From Kiritimatiellia bacterium (GTDB lineage Bacteria; Verrucomicrobiota; Kiritimatiellia; RFP12; UBA1067): a DNA stretch of 13,467 bases. The notes beneath the pieces were generated by a model that saw only the letters and a program-made list of their open reading frames with translations, searched no databases and had not been told where the DNA came from. The stretch lies in the NCBI GenBank assembly GCA_016302985.1, contig JAEDMN010000072.1, positions 1-13,467 of the forward strand, read 5' to 3'. Shown one piece after another: positions 1 through 6,763 of this stretch; positions within the stretch are counted from its first letter, which is position 1, and each line of letters begins with the position of its first letter. Position numbers and translations under genes: made by a program.

Positions 1-53
1 ACCAGCGACCAATTGATTAACAGTCAACTGCGCTACCACTGCGCCACGCCCGA
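1..53 (-). tRNA. tRNA-Asn(GTT), 3' part cut by window edge
   Basis: Read on the minus strand, this gives a 7-nt acceptor 5' strand, then T8-G9, a D arm with GCGC on both sides, and a five-pair anticodon stem (GTTGA/TCAAT, one G-T pair). The loop is CTGTTAA, whose middle three bases GTT read Asn codons AAC/AAT. A five-base variable region and the first T-stem strand follow before the window ends at about tRNA position 54. The T loop, 3' acceptor strand and CCA are outside the window. Its promoter lies just upstream (77-105). Confidence 0.93.
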
Positions 54-62
54 ACGTGGTGT

Positions 63-105
63 TGAAAACGGGACATATGATACCATAGAACCGTTCCGCG
101 CGCAA
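63..105 (-). promoter_or_regulatory. tRNA-Asn promoter and leader element
   Basis: On the minus strand there is a -35 box TTGCGC (105-100), a 17-nt spacer, and a -10 box TATCAT (82-77) preceded by TGG, an extended -10. Six bases later comes CGTTTTCA (70-63), at the expected transcription start. The mature tRNA begins 17 nt downstream of the first base of that element. The -35 region TTGCGCGCG is identical to that of tRNA-Ala at 6878-6886. Confidence 0.75.
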
Positions 106-164
106 GTGGGAATTTCAGGATTTTTTCAATCCCGCCTGTCTGGTGTCCGGCCGGTTGGGCATCT

Positions 165-180
165 GAATAATTCTCAATGG
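165..180 (-). repeat. 16-bp intergenic repeat, copy 1 (inverted, one mismatch)
   Basis: Read on the minus strand this is CCATTGAGAATTATTC, differing at one position from copies 2 and 3. It is inverted relative to them, so copies 1 and 2 form a dispersed inverted repeat around 71 bases. Confidence 0.75.
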
Positions 181-251
181 TACGCCTTTCGTTGAGGTGT
201 TTCCGAACATTCGGCGCGGAGGTGCGAACATCCCTGCCGACCATCTCCGGA

Positions 252-267
252 CCATTGAGAACTATTC
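252..267 (+). repeat. 16-bp intergenic repeat, copy 2
   Basis: The sequence is CCATTGAGAACTATTC, identical to copy 3, 94 bases away. CTCCGG lies just upstream, at 245-250, and a similar CTCCGG precedes copy 3 at 335-340, so the repeated unit may be longer than the exact core. Confidence 0.85.
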
Positions 268-285
268 CGCCAGCTGCCGCTGTCG

Positions 286-317
286 GATTTCGCCTCGGAT
301 CGTTCCGCGGCGAAATC
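286..317. repeat. 32-nt stem-loop between the two direct repeats
   Basis: GATTTCGCC (286-294) pairs perfectly with GGCGAAATC (309-317). After one T/C mismatch, CGGA (296-299) pairs with TCCG (304-307) around the tetraloop TCGT. This makes 13 base pairs with one 1x1 internal mismatch. Neither strand has a T-run after the stem, so it does not look like an intrinsic terminator. It sits roughly midway between the identical repeats at 252-267 and 346-361 and may be part of the same element. Confidence 0.7.
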
Positions 318-345
318 TCATCTCTGTTCCCGAACTCCGGCCATG

Positions 346-361
346 CCATTGAGAACTATTC
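346..361 (+). repeat. 16-bp intergenic repeat, copy 3
   Basis: The sequence is CCATTGAGAACTATTC, identical to copy 2. CTCCGG at 335-340 lies upstream, as it does at copy 2. The repeat lies about 100 bases downstream (minus-strand sense) of the tRNA-Pro terminator. Confidence 0.85.
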
Positions 362-460
362 TCGTGCGCCATGGGAGGATGCCCGATCGTCAGCTGTAGT
401 CCAACGCACGGGCTTCGAGGCGCGCACATTTCTGGACGAATAGGGTAAGTGGATAAAATA

Positions 461-495
461 AAAAAACTGAAACTTCAAAAAGTTTCAGTTTTATT
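461..495 (-). terminator. rho-independent terminator after tRNA-Pro
   Basis: AAAACTGAAACTT (463-475) and AAGTTTCAGTTTT (480-492) form a perfect 13-bp stem around a 4-nt loop. On the minus strand the stem is followed directly by a run of T broken by single A residues. It begins 3 bases after the encoded CCA of tRNA-Pro, so it ends the tRNA transcript and any read-through from the mutL operon. The short TTTTATT on the plus side could give weak activity in the other direction. Confidence 0.92.
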
Positions 496-571
496 GGTCG
501 GAGCGGTGGGATTTGAACCCACGGCCTCTTGGTCCCGAACCAAGCGCGATACCAGACTTCGCCACGCTCCG
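495..571 (-). tRNA. tRNA-Pro(CGG)
   Basis: This is a complete 77-nt cloverleaf. The acceptor CGGAGCG pairs with CGCTCCG. The anticodon stem CTTGG/CCAAG encloses loop TTCGGGA, giving anticodon CGG (codon CCG). The T stem is GTGGG/CCCAC around TTCAAAT. The discriminator is A and the CCA end is encoded in the DNA (497-495). It lies 50 bases downstream of mutL and immediately before the terminator. Confidence 0.97.
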
Positions 572-574
572 TCG

Positions 575-617
575 TGAAAACGAGGGATAGTATACTCTTT
601 CCCGAGAACGCTGTCAA
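575..617 (-). promoter_or_regulatory. consensus sigma-70-type promoter and leader of tRNA-Pro
   Basis: TTGACA (617-612) and TATACT (594-589) are separated by exactly 17 bases. Six bases after the -10 box comes CGTTTTCA (582-575), the same element at the same distance as in the tRNA-Asn and tRNA-Ala promoters. The -35 box begins 5 bases beyond the mutL stop codon. No terminator separates mutL from the tRNA, so two transcript sources are possible. Confidence 0.9.
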
Positions 618-621
618 CGGC

Positions 622-2524
622 TCATCTGCCGAATTTACGAGAAAGCTCGTTGTTTGAATAGAGCACCATGATGGGGCGGTTTCGGGGGCAGATGTAGGGC
701 ATGCGGGTCGCGGCGAGTTCGTTGACCAGCTGGATGGCGGCGTCGCGCGTCAGCTTGCCCGGGGAACCGGCGAAGGCGCGGGCGACGGACTTGGCGACGA
801 GTTCATCGCGCCAGCGGTTGGATCCGCGTCGGGCGCCGTTTTCGGCGATGTCCGTTGCGATGGAGGCGAGAAGGTCCTGCAGGCCGACGCCATTCACCAG
901 ATTGGGCACGGCGTCGACCTTCCAGATGTCGCGACCGAATTCCTCCAAGGTGAACCCCGCCGCTTCGAGGTCCGTCCTGAACGCGCGGATGCGCGCGGAG
1001 TCGGCGGGGGGCAGCTGGACGGTCTCGGGGATGAGCAGCGGCTGCGAAAAGACGTCGCGGCGGTCCAGGACCCGTTCGTAGGCGATACGCGCCCGCGCGG
1101 CGCGGGGATCGAGCACGACGAGGCCGGCATCGGTTTCGAGCAGCACGTACCCCGTCTCCATCTGCGCGAGGAAGGTGAACCAGCGCCAGAGCGCCGTGGG
1201 CTGCGGGGCGGGCTTCGGCGCGCGCTCGGCGTCGGCATCGACGACTTCGACGCACGGCGCCGGAGCCGTCTCCGCGGGACGGGGCTGGACCGGCAGGTGG
1301 AAGGAGGTCTGGACGGGCGTCGAGAAGGGCACGGCAAAGGACGGCGCGGCGGGCGGAGTTGGGACCGTGGGGGCGGTCGTCGCGGGGACGAGGGACTGGG
1401 CTGGGGCCACGGGAACGTCCGCGGGAATGGCCTGGATCGCGGACAGGGTTCCGGACGACGATGGCTCTGCGATGGGGGCCGCGGGCGGAACGGCGGCGGG
1501 AGGCGGTGCGAGCGCGGCGGAAACGGTGGCGATCACGGCATCCCGGACATCCGCGGGACGGCGGAAACGGACTTCGCGTTTGGCGGGGTGCACATTGACG
1601 TCCACCTGCGTCGGGGGGAGGTCGATGAAGAGGACGACGGCGGGGCGGGATTCCTCGCGGGCACGGGGATAGGCCTCGCGGAGCGCGTAGGTGATGCACG
1701 CGGCCGTGGCGGGGCGTCCATTGACGAAGATGAACTGGTCGCGTCGGAGGGTGGACCCGTTCGCGGGGCGCTCGACATATCCGTGGACGCGCACGGGATT
1801 GGTTGAGGTCTGGGCGGCGTCCGCGGGGGCCGTGCCTCCGCCGACCGGGAGCAGGGCTTCGGCGAACGGCGCGCCGAAGAGGTCGCGGATGCGTTCCTCG
1901 AGCGTCGCGCCGGGCGGGAACCGATAGGTTTCGCGTCCGTCGAGGATCAGCGTGAAGCCGACGTCGGGGTGGGCGAGGGCATGGACGGTGAACGTGGCGC
2001 GGATGTGGGCCTCCTCCGTGGCGAAGGCGCGAAGGAACTTGCGGCGTGCGGGGGACGTTGCAGAACAGGTCGCGGACCTCGACGCAGGTACCCGGAGGGG
2101 CTCCGCAGTCCGCCACTTCGGCCAGGATGCCCGCGTTGACGACGAGGCGCGTGCCGGCCTCCTCGTCGGGGCGGCGTGTCGTCAGGGTGAAGCGGGAGAC
2201 GGAGGCAATCGAGGGGATGGCCTCGCCACGGAAGCCGAGGGTGTCGATGCGCTCGATGTCGTCGACGTCGCGGATCTTGGACGTCGCCTGGCGCTCAAGG
2301 GAGAGCAGCGCGTCCTCCCGGCACATGCCGCAGCCGTCGTCCCGGACGGAGACCAGCTTCCGGCCGCCGGCCGTGACCGTGACCTCGATGCGGGTCGCGC
2401 CCGCGTCGAGGGCGTTCTCCATCAGTTCCTTGAGGACCGAGGCGGGGCGTTCCACGACCTCGCCCGCGGCGATCTTGTTCGCCACGTGCAGGGGCAGGAG
2501 TCTGACGTGGCCGTCCTTCTGCAT
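622..2524 (-). pseudogene. mutL: DNA mismatch repair protein MutL, interrupted by a +1-base frameshift
   Basis: MutL is the GHKL-ATPase matchmaker that couples MutS mismatch recognition to strand cutting. The ATG at 2524 follows AGGA (2539-2536), 13 bases after the ftsZ stop. The N-terminal ATPase motifs are present: KELMENALDAGA, DDGCGM and LGFRGEAIPSI. At about residue 157 the frame breaks in a run of five G (plus strand 2050-2054). Dropping one G restores a typical MutL reading (NVPARRKFLRAF) that continues to the stop at 622 and gives about 633 residues. After the ATPase half comes a Pro/Ala-rich linker (about residues 338-440) and a C-terminal dimerisation domain ending in CPRNRP and a final FGR. 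In that domain the usual endonuclease motif DQHA-x2-E-x4-E reads DPRAARARIAYE, and no ACR motif is present. As written, the first frame would run on as nonsense to 803. A homopolymer sequencing error is as likely as a true mutation. Confidence 0.9.
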
Positions 2525-2537
2525 GGCGTCTGCCGTC

Positions 2538-3659
2538 CTAGCGGTCCAGCGTCATCTGGTGGCGGATGTATGTGGGCACGTCGAGGTCCTCGTCGTTCCA
2601 CATCGTCTTCTCCGCGTTGCGGAAGCGGGAATTCCCGCTCAGCGCCTGGCGTTCGGAGACCTTTGCGCGCCCCTCGTTCAGGTTGGGTGCGGGAGCCGCC
2701 GTGGTGGGCATGCGCGTCGCGCTCTCTTCGAAGAGGAGGACCACGACGGAGAGCCGGCCGGAGAAGGTGGCTTCGTCGTTCACCGTGCCGAGTTCGATCG
2801 CGGCGTTGGGACCATAGGCCGCGGTGAGTCCGCTCGTGATGGCGGTGATTTCGGAGAGGCGCAGGTCGTCGCCGGCAAGCACGCCGACGAGGATTGTCCG
2901 GACGGGGGGGCGGGAGGAGTCGCGGCGGAGCAGAGGATGTTCCGCGATGCTGGCGAGCACCGCTTCCGCTCGGGCCGGGCCGGTCGCCGTGGCCGTGGAG
3001 AACTGGGCGCGGCCGCACCGCGAAATCACGTTGCGGAGGCGTTCGGCGTCCAGGTGGATGTAGCCGGGCTTCTCCAGCATGCGCCAGAGCAGCGTCACGC
3101 CCGAGGCGAGCGTGTCGACCGCCCGCGCGAGCGATTCCTTCATGTTGTCCGACCCCGCGCCGGCGACGAGGTCGTCGAGGGGCAGGAACACGGAGACGTC
3201 CGCGTTCTGCTCGATGGGGCCGATGGCGGTCTTTGCAACGCGGATGCGCTCGTCCCCCTCGAAGGCGAAGGGGGTCGTGGCGAAGAGCAATGTGGCGATG
3301 CCCAGCGTGTGGAGGTGCTTGAGGAGTTCGCCGGTCGCACCGCCGCCCGTTCCGCCGCCGAGCGCCGTGACGACGACCGCGGTTCGGACGCCGGTCAGCG
3401 CGGGGTCCAGCAGCGAGGGATCGTCCTGGAAGGCCGCCCGCGCGGAGGCGGGCTGGCCGCCGGTTCCGCGGCCGGCGAGGCGGTTGCCGCCCAGCAGGGA
3501 GAACGGGATGTCGCCGTTTCCGCCGGACTGTGCGTCCGAATCCAGGATCAGTGCGCGGATCCCGCCTCCGAAACCGAACGCGCGCAGGACACCGCGGGTC
3601 ATGGCGGCGCCAGCCCCGCCGACGCCAATGAGGATAAGGGGGGAGGGTAGGGCGTTCAT
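2538..3659 (-). CDS. ftsZ: cell division GTPase FtsZ, divergent
   Basis: FtsZ is the tubulin-like GTPase that forms the cytokinetic ring. In order, the protein shows the T1 loop (IGVGGAGAAM, residues 11-20), DSDAQ (40-44) where most FtsZ have NTDAQ, a T3-like GRGTGGQP (63-70), the tubulin-signature loop GGGTGGG (101-107; usually GGGTGTG), and PFAFEGDER (130-138). The C-terminal tail motif DLDVPTYIRHQ matches the FtsA-binding peptide seen as DLDIPAFLRRQ elsewhere. Length is 373 residues, normal for the family. The catalytic T7 loop, usually NxDxxD, reads HLDAER at 202-207: the middle Asp is kept, Asn becomes His and the second Asp becomes Arg. The start codon overlaps the ftsA stop (ATGA), so the two are translationally coupled. 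Gene order and the tail make FtsZ secure; normal GTPase activity is doubtful. Confidence 0.95.
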   Translation of the reverse strand: MNALPSPLILIGVGGAGAAMTRGVLRAFGFGGGIRALILDSDAQSGGNGDIPFSLLGGNRLAGRGTGGQPASARAAFQDDPSLLDPALTGVRTAVVVTALGGGTGGGATGELLKHLHTLGIATLLFATTPFAFEGDERIRVAKTAIGPIEQNADVSVFLPLDDLVAGAGSDNMKESLARAVDTLASGVTLLWRMLEKPGYIHLDAERLRNVISRCGRAQFSTATATGPARAEAVLASIAEHPLLRRDSSRPPVRTILVGVLAGDDLRLSEITAITSGLTAAYGPNAAIELGTVNDEATFSGRLSVVVLLFEESATRMPTTAAPAPNLNEGRAKVSERQALSGNSRFRNAEKTMWNDEDLDVPTYIRHQMTLDR

Positions 3660-4861
3660 TTGCTGTTGCTTCTAAAGAGATTCCTGATGAAGTCGAAGAT
3701 GGACGGCTCGGGCGTCACCTGCCTGTAGGCCCGGAGGAGAAGGCCCGCGAGGACCGCATAGGACGCAGGCGGGGTGTCGTCCGGAAGCCCCTCGATCTCG
3801 GGCACGAACGTGCCGATGCGCACGCGGTTGCCGAAGACGGTGGACGCGAGGTCGACGATGCCGGGCATCGCCGACCCGCCGCCCGTCAGCACGACGCCGC
3901 TGTTGAGGCGGTGGAGCAGCCCGGCCTCGTCGAGCTTGATGCGGATGATCGTGAAGAGTTCCTGCAGGCGTGCGTTGACCACGGTGTTGAGGGCGCGACG
4001 AGAGACCGTCGGCGCCTTGAAACCGGGCATTGGGTTCGGGACCGGCACGCGGATCGTGGCGTCCTCCGCCGCGATCATGGCCGATGCCGCGGACGTCTTG
4101 AGCTGCTCGGCCTGGGATTGCGAGACTGCGAAGGCGACGCGCACGTCGTTCGTGACGTGGTCGCCGCCGACGCCAATCACGCCGGCCTGCGCGAGCTGCC
4201 CGTCCGCCCAGGCCGTGTAGGAGGTGGAGCCGCCGCCCAGGTCGATGACGAGCGCGCCGTCGCGCTTGTCTTGCTGGACGAGCACGGCCGTCGCGGCGCA
4301 GATGCCGGCGAAGTCGACGTCTGCAATCGCGAGGTTGGCGTTGTGGGCTGCGGTCCGCGCGTCGGCGATGCGCTGCGCCGACCCGTGGATGGAGAGGGCC
4401 CGGAGCGAGAGGAGCCGGCCGCTCATGCCACGGGGCGAGGCGATGTTGTCCACGTCGTCGAGCTTGTAGCAGATGGGTGAATACTCGATCGGATAGCGGT
4501 CCGCGGGGAGCGGGGCTTCGCAGAACCGGGATTCAAGTTCCGCAATCTCCTCGTCGCGGACGACGCCGCCGGCGACGGGGCACTGCTCGATTGTCGGCGT
4601 CGCCCGGATCTGCGGGCCGGAAACGGCGAGGTATGCCTGTTTGATCGAGTAGTCGGACTGGTCGGCGAGGTGCTTGAGCACGGATTCGAGGGAGTAGCGG
4701 GCCTGCCCCACGTCGACGATCTGGCTCTTGCGCACGCCGGAGGAGGGGATCGAGCTCAACGTGGCGATCTTGATGCGCCCGCCGGGCAGGGGCTCGGCGA
4801 TCGCGATGGCGGTCCGCGACGTGCCGATTTCAAGGGCGGCGATGGGGTCTGAGGGATTCAC
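3656..4861 (-). CDS. ftsA: cell division protein FtsA
   Basis: FtsA is the actin-like ATPase that tethers FtsZ to the membrane and recruits later divisome proteins. Visible signatures are phosphate-1 ALEIGTSRTAIAI (9-21), phosphate-2 ALVIDLGGGSTSYT (203-216) and the adenosine motif GVVLTGGGSAMPGI (322-335), with the FtsA-specific insertion in between. The C-terminal segment IFDFIRNLFRSNSK has the amphipathic pattern of the membrane-targeting helix. Length of 401 residues fits the family. The start is GTG at 4861, chosen because a strong Shine-Dalgarno sequence (4878-4872) lies 10 bases upstream, embedded in the ftsQ stop. The gene ends in a 4-base overlap with ftsZ. Confidence 0.95.
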   Translation of the reverse strand: MNPSDPIAALEIGTSRTAIAIAEPLPGGRIKIATLSSIPSSGVRKSQIVDVGQARYSLESVLKHLADQSDYSIKQAYLAVSGPQIRATPTIEQCPVAGGVVRDEEIAELESRFCEAPLPADRYPIEYSPICYKLDDVDNIASPRGMSGRLLSLRALSIHGSAQRIADARTAAHNANLAIADVDFAGICAATAVLVQQDKRDGALVIDLGGGSTSYTAWADGQLAQAGVIGVGGDHVTNDVRVAFAVSQSQAEQLKTSAASAMIAAEDATIRVPVPNPMPGFKAPTVSRRALNTVVNARLQELFTIIRIKLDEAGLLHRLNSGVVLTGGGSAMPGIVDLASTVFGNRVRIGTFVPEIEGLPDDTPPASYAVLAGLLLRAYRQVTPEPSIFDFIRNLFRSNSK

Positions 4862-4871
4862 GGCGCGAGTG

Positions 4872-4878
4872 CTCCTTT
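4872..4878 (-). promoter_or_regulatory. strong ribosome binding site of ftsA
   Basis: AAAGGAG on the minus strand lies 10 bases before the GTG start of ftsA and shares two bases with the TAA stop of ftsQ (4879-4877). It fixes the GTG start and is the clearest ribosome binding site of the operon. Confidence 0.8.
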
Positions 4879-5734
4879 ACTGGTTCCCGAGGCGCGGGAG
4901 CGGCCCCGCGTAGATGCGGCCCTCCTTGCCGAAGTCGGTGGCGTTCCACATCGTGGTGTTCGGCGCGAGGTGCGTGGACATGGCCTCGGTGAGGTGTTTC
5001 AGCTGGCGGTGGAGGGATTCGCCGGAAAGGCGCGTGTCCTCCAGCATGTGGTCCCAGGCGATCATCGCCTTGTCGTAGTTTCGGAGCGTGACGAGGAGGT
5101 GGTCGGGGTGTGTGGTCTCGACCTCCAGTATCTGGAATTCGCTGAATTCAGGCAGCGCGGCGGCCTTGACGAGCCGCAGCGCCGCGGCCGCGTTCCCCAC
5201 GAGCTTCCGGCCGGGAGGCGTGGCCGGCTCGGCGGGTTCGCGGACGAGCGGCAGGAGGGAGGTGTTGCTGGAGAACTGGAAGACGACGCCCTCCGCGTCC
5301 GCGACGCGGCCGGTCTTGCCGTTGCGCGAACGCGGCAGCCCGACGCGGACGAGGGGCTCGCGTTCGGTGATGTCGATCGTGACGCGGTTGGGCAGTCGGC
5401 GCTCGATGCGGATGTCGCGGATGTTGGGCACGCGCTCGAGCAGGTTCTCGCGTAGCCGGGCGAAGGGGATCTCCGCGAGATTGGCGCCGTTCGTCAGGCC
5501 GAAGTGCATCGTCACGACGTCCCTGTGGACCATCTTCCCCGTCGTGATCACGACGTCGAGTTCATGGTCGCCCACGCGGCACTGCTCGTGCCAGATGCTC
5601 CGCAGCGCGCGCGCACCGAGTACCGCACCCAGCCCCAGGACGCAGAGCCCGCCCAGGCCCAGGACGAGCGCGGCGACCACGCGCGGCGGCACGCCCCGCG
5701 CCTTCTTGTTCCTGTTCTTGCCCCGGTTAGTCAT
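4877..5734 (-). CDS. ftsQ: cell division protein FtsQ/DivIB
   Basis: FtsQ is a bitopic divisome protein that links early FtsZ/FtsA assembly to the septal peptidoglycan synthases. The 285-residue product has a basic cytoplasmic N-terminus (Lys/Arg-rich, residues 3-18), one membrane helix (about 19-44), then a periplasmic POTRA-type region (about 70-132, with the typical VPNIRDIRIERRLPNRV pattern and TEREPL), followed by the FtsQ beta domain. It lacks a cleavable signal. The identification rests on this architecture plus position between ddl and ftsA, since FtsQ sequences are poorly conserved. Its ATG overlaps the ddl stop by 8 bases and no Shine-Dalgarno sequence is visible, so coupled translation is likely. 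Confidence 0.9.
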   Translation of the reverse strand: MTNRGKNRNKKARGVPPRVVAALVLGLGGLCVLGLGAVLGARALRSIWHEQCRVGDHELDVVITTGKMVHRDVVTMHFGLTNGANLAEIPFARLRENLLERVPNIRDIRIERRLPNRVTIDITEREPLVRVGLPRSRNGKTGRVADAEGVVFQFSSNTSLLPLVREPAEPATPPGRKLVGNAAAALRLVKAAALPEFSEFQILEVETTHPDHLLVTLRNYDKAMIAWDHMLEDTRLSGESLHRQLKHLTEAMSTHLAPNTTMWNATDFGKEGRIYAGPLPRLGNQ

Positions 5735-6653
5735 GGGTGGCCGTGCCCAGTACGCGGTCGCAGAGCTGCGGGAAGGAGAGCCCCGTCTTGGCCGCGGCCT
5801 TCGGCACGAGGGAATGTCCCGTCATGCCCGGGGATGTGTTGAGCTCGAGGACGTACATGCGGCCCCCGGGCGTGACGCGGAAGTCGACGCGCGTCACGCC
5901 GCGGCAGCCCGTCGCGTCGAACGCGGCGCGCGCGAGGCGCTGCATCTCGGGCAGGAACGCGTCCTCCGGGAAGGGGTAGCGGGTCTCGTCCGAGTTGTAC
6001 TTCTCCTCGTACCCGTACCAGCCGCCGGGCGCGCAGATCTCCACGACGGGCAGGACCTCCCGGCCCAGCACGCCGACCGTCATCTCGCGGCCGGGCAGGA
6101 ACGCCTCGACGAGCGCCTCGCCGGATCCGCCGAACTTCTCGCGGTCGATGCGCCGCGCCTCGGAGACGGCCCGGGCGTAGTCCTCGGGGCGCTTCACGAG
6201 GTAGACGCCGACGGAGGAGCCGTCGCGCGGGGCCTTGACGACGCAGGGAAACGAAAGTTCGAAGGCGTTGGCCGCGGGCGTCCAGCGCGTGTCTGACTCG
6301 ACGAACCACGGCGCGGTCGGCACGCCGGCGGCGTCCAGCACCTTCTTCGTCGCGATCTTGTCCATCGTGGTCCGGCTCGCGGCGGCGCCGGGGCCCGTGT
6401 AGGGGATGCCGCGGGCGTCGAGGGCGGCCTGCACGCCGCCGTTTTCGCCCCAGCCGCCGTGCAGCGTGACGTAGCACGCGTCGACGCCGTCGGGCAGGGC
6501 GCCCAGATCGTCGGAGTCGAGGACGACGGGGACGACCTCGAACCGGCCCAGCGAGGCCAGCGCCTCGGCCACGTTCCGGCCGGAAACCAGGGAGACTTCC
6601 CGTTCGTTGGACGTGCCGCCCATCAGGACGGCGACCTTCTTGAAAATGCACAT
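5727..6653 (-). CDS. ddl: D-alanine--D-alanine ligase
   Basis: Ddl joins two D-alanines with ATP in the cytoplasm to make the terminal dipeptide of peptidoglycan precursors. The 308-residue ATP-grasp protein carries NEREVSLVSG (Glu19 equals the catalytic Glu of the family), HGGWGENGGVQ (65-75), the ATP loop DGSSVGV (144-150), YGYEEKY (213-219), RVDF (255-258) and ELNTSPGMTGHSLVP (270-284). The tyrosine in YGYEEKY, not Phe or His, points to D-Ala-D-Ala rather than the D-Ala-D-Lac specificity of vancomycin-resistance ligases; this is a family-based inference. The ATG at 6653 is the only reasonable start and lies only 8 bases after a TATAAT box, so the mRNA should be almost leaderless. It is the first gene of the division operon. 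Confidence 0.96.
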   Translation of the reverse strand: MCIFKKVAVLMGGTSNEREVSLVSGRNVAEALASLGRFEVVPVVLDSDDLGALPDGVDACYVTLHGGWGENGGVQAALDARGIPYTGPGAAASRTTMDKIATKKVLDAAGVPTAPWFVESDTRWTPAANAFELSFPCVVKAPRDGSSVGVYLVKRPEDYARAVSEARRIDREKFGGSGEALVEAFLPGREMTVGVLGREVLPVVEICAPGGWYGYEEKYNSDETRYPFPEDAFLPEMQRLARAAFDATGCRGVTRVDFRVTPGGRMYVLELNTSPGMTGHSLVPKAAAKTGLSFPQLCDRVLGTATHD

Positions 6654-6661
6654 GATGCGTG

Positions 6662-6670
6662 ATTATACCA
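6662..6670 (-). promoter_or_regulatory. extended -10 promoter of the ddl-ftsQAZ-mutL operon
   Basis: TGG-TATAAT on the minus strand (6670-6662) matches an extended -10 element exactly. No good -35 hexamer is seen 16-18 bases upstream, as is common for extended -10 promoters. With normal spacing, transcription would start within about 3 bases of the ddl ATG. It does not carry the CGTTTTCA element of the tRNA promoters. Confidence 0.7.
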
Positions 6671-6722
6671 CAACGCGCGCGCATGCGTGCAGGGAGATGT
6701 GGGCTGGAAATGAAAAAGAAAC

Positions 6723-6758
6723 AAAAAACGCGCCGTGGCCTGAGGCCCGGCGCGTTTT
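6723..6758 (-). terminator. rho-independent terminator after tRNA-Ala
   Basis: AAAACGCGCCG (6725-6735) pairs with CGGCGCGTTTT (6748-6758) over 11 bp. Inside, GGCC (6737-6740) pairs with GGCC (6744-6747) around TGA. On the minus strand the stem is followed by a long T-rich tract. It starts 5 bases after the tRNA-Ala CCA end and insulates the ddl operon from upstream transcription. Confidence 0.95.
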
Positions 6759-6763
6759 CCGAC

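Larger units (their letters stand above)
106..462. other. intergenic region with repeats, no convincing gene
   Basis: About 360 bases lie between the tRNA-Asn promoter and the tRNA-Pro terminator. Open frames exist on both strands (17-349 minus, 177-443 plus). They overlap each other, run into the tRNA or the repeats, and resemble no family I recognise. What is visible is three copies of a 16-bp motif (165-180, 252-267, 346-361), a 32-nt stem-loop (286-317), and a small hairpin CCGA/TCGG near 203-214. Base composition is less G+C-rich than in the neighbouring genes. Confidence 0.6.

Noticed and set aside
17..443. Small open frames on both strands in the left intergenic region
   Set aside because: They overlap the tRNA, the repeats and each other, lack ribosome binding sites, and show no recognisable domain; the repeats explain the similar peptide pieces within them.
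803..2040. Continuation of the first mutL frame beyond the frameshift as a 573-residue protein
   Set aside because: After about residue 157 the product is an Arg/Pro-rich out-of-frame reading, while the real MutL sequence continues in the neighbouring frame.
2046..3650. Long plus-strand open frame opposite mutL and ftsZ
   Set aside because: It is a shadow of high G+C minus-strand genes with Arg/Gly/Ala-rich, low-complexity translation and no family features. The same holds for the plus-strand frames at 7928-9592 and 11218-12759.
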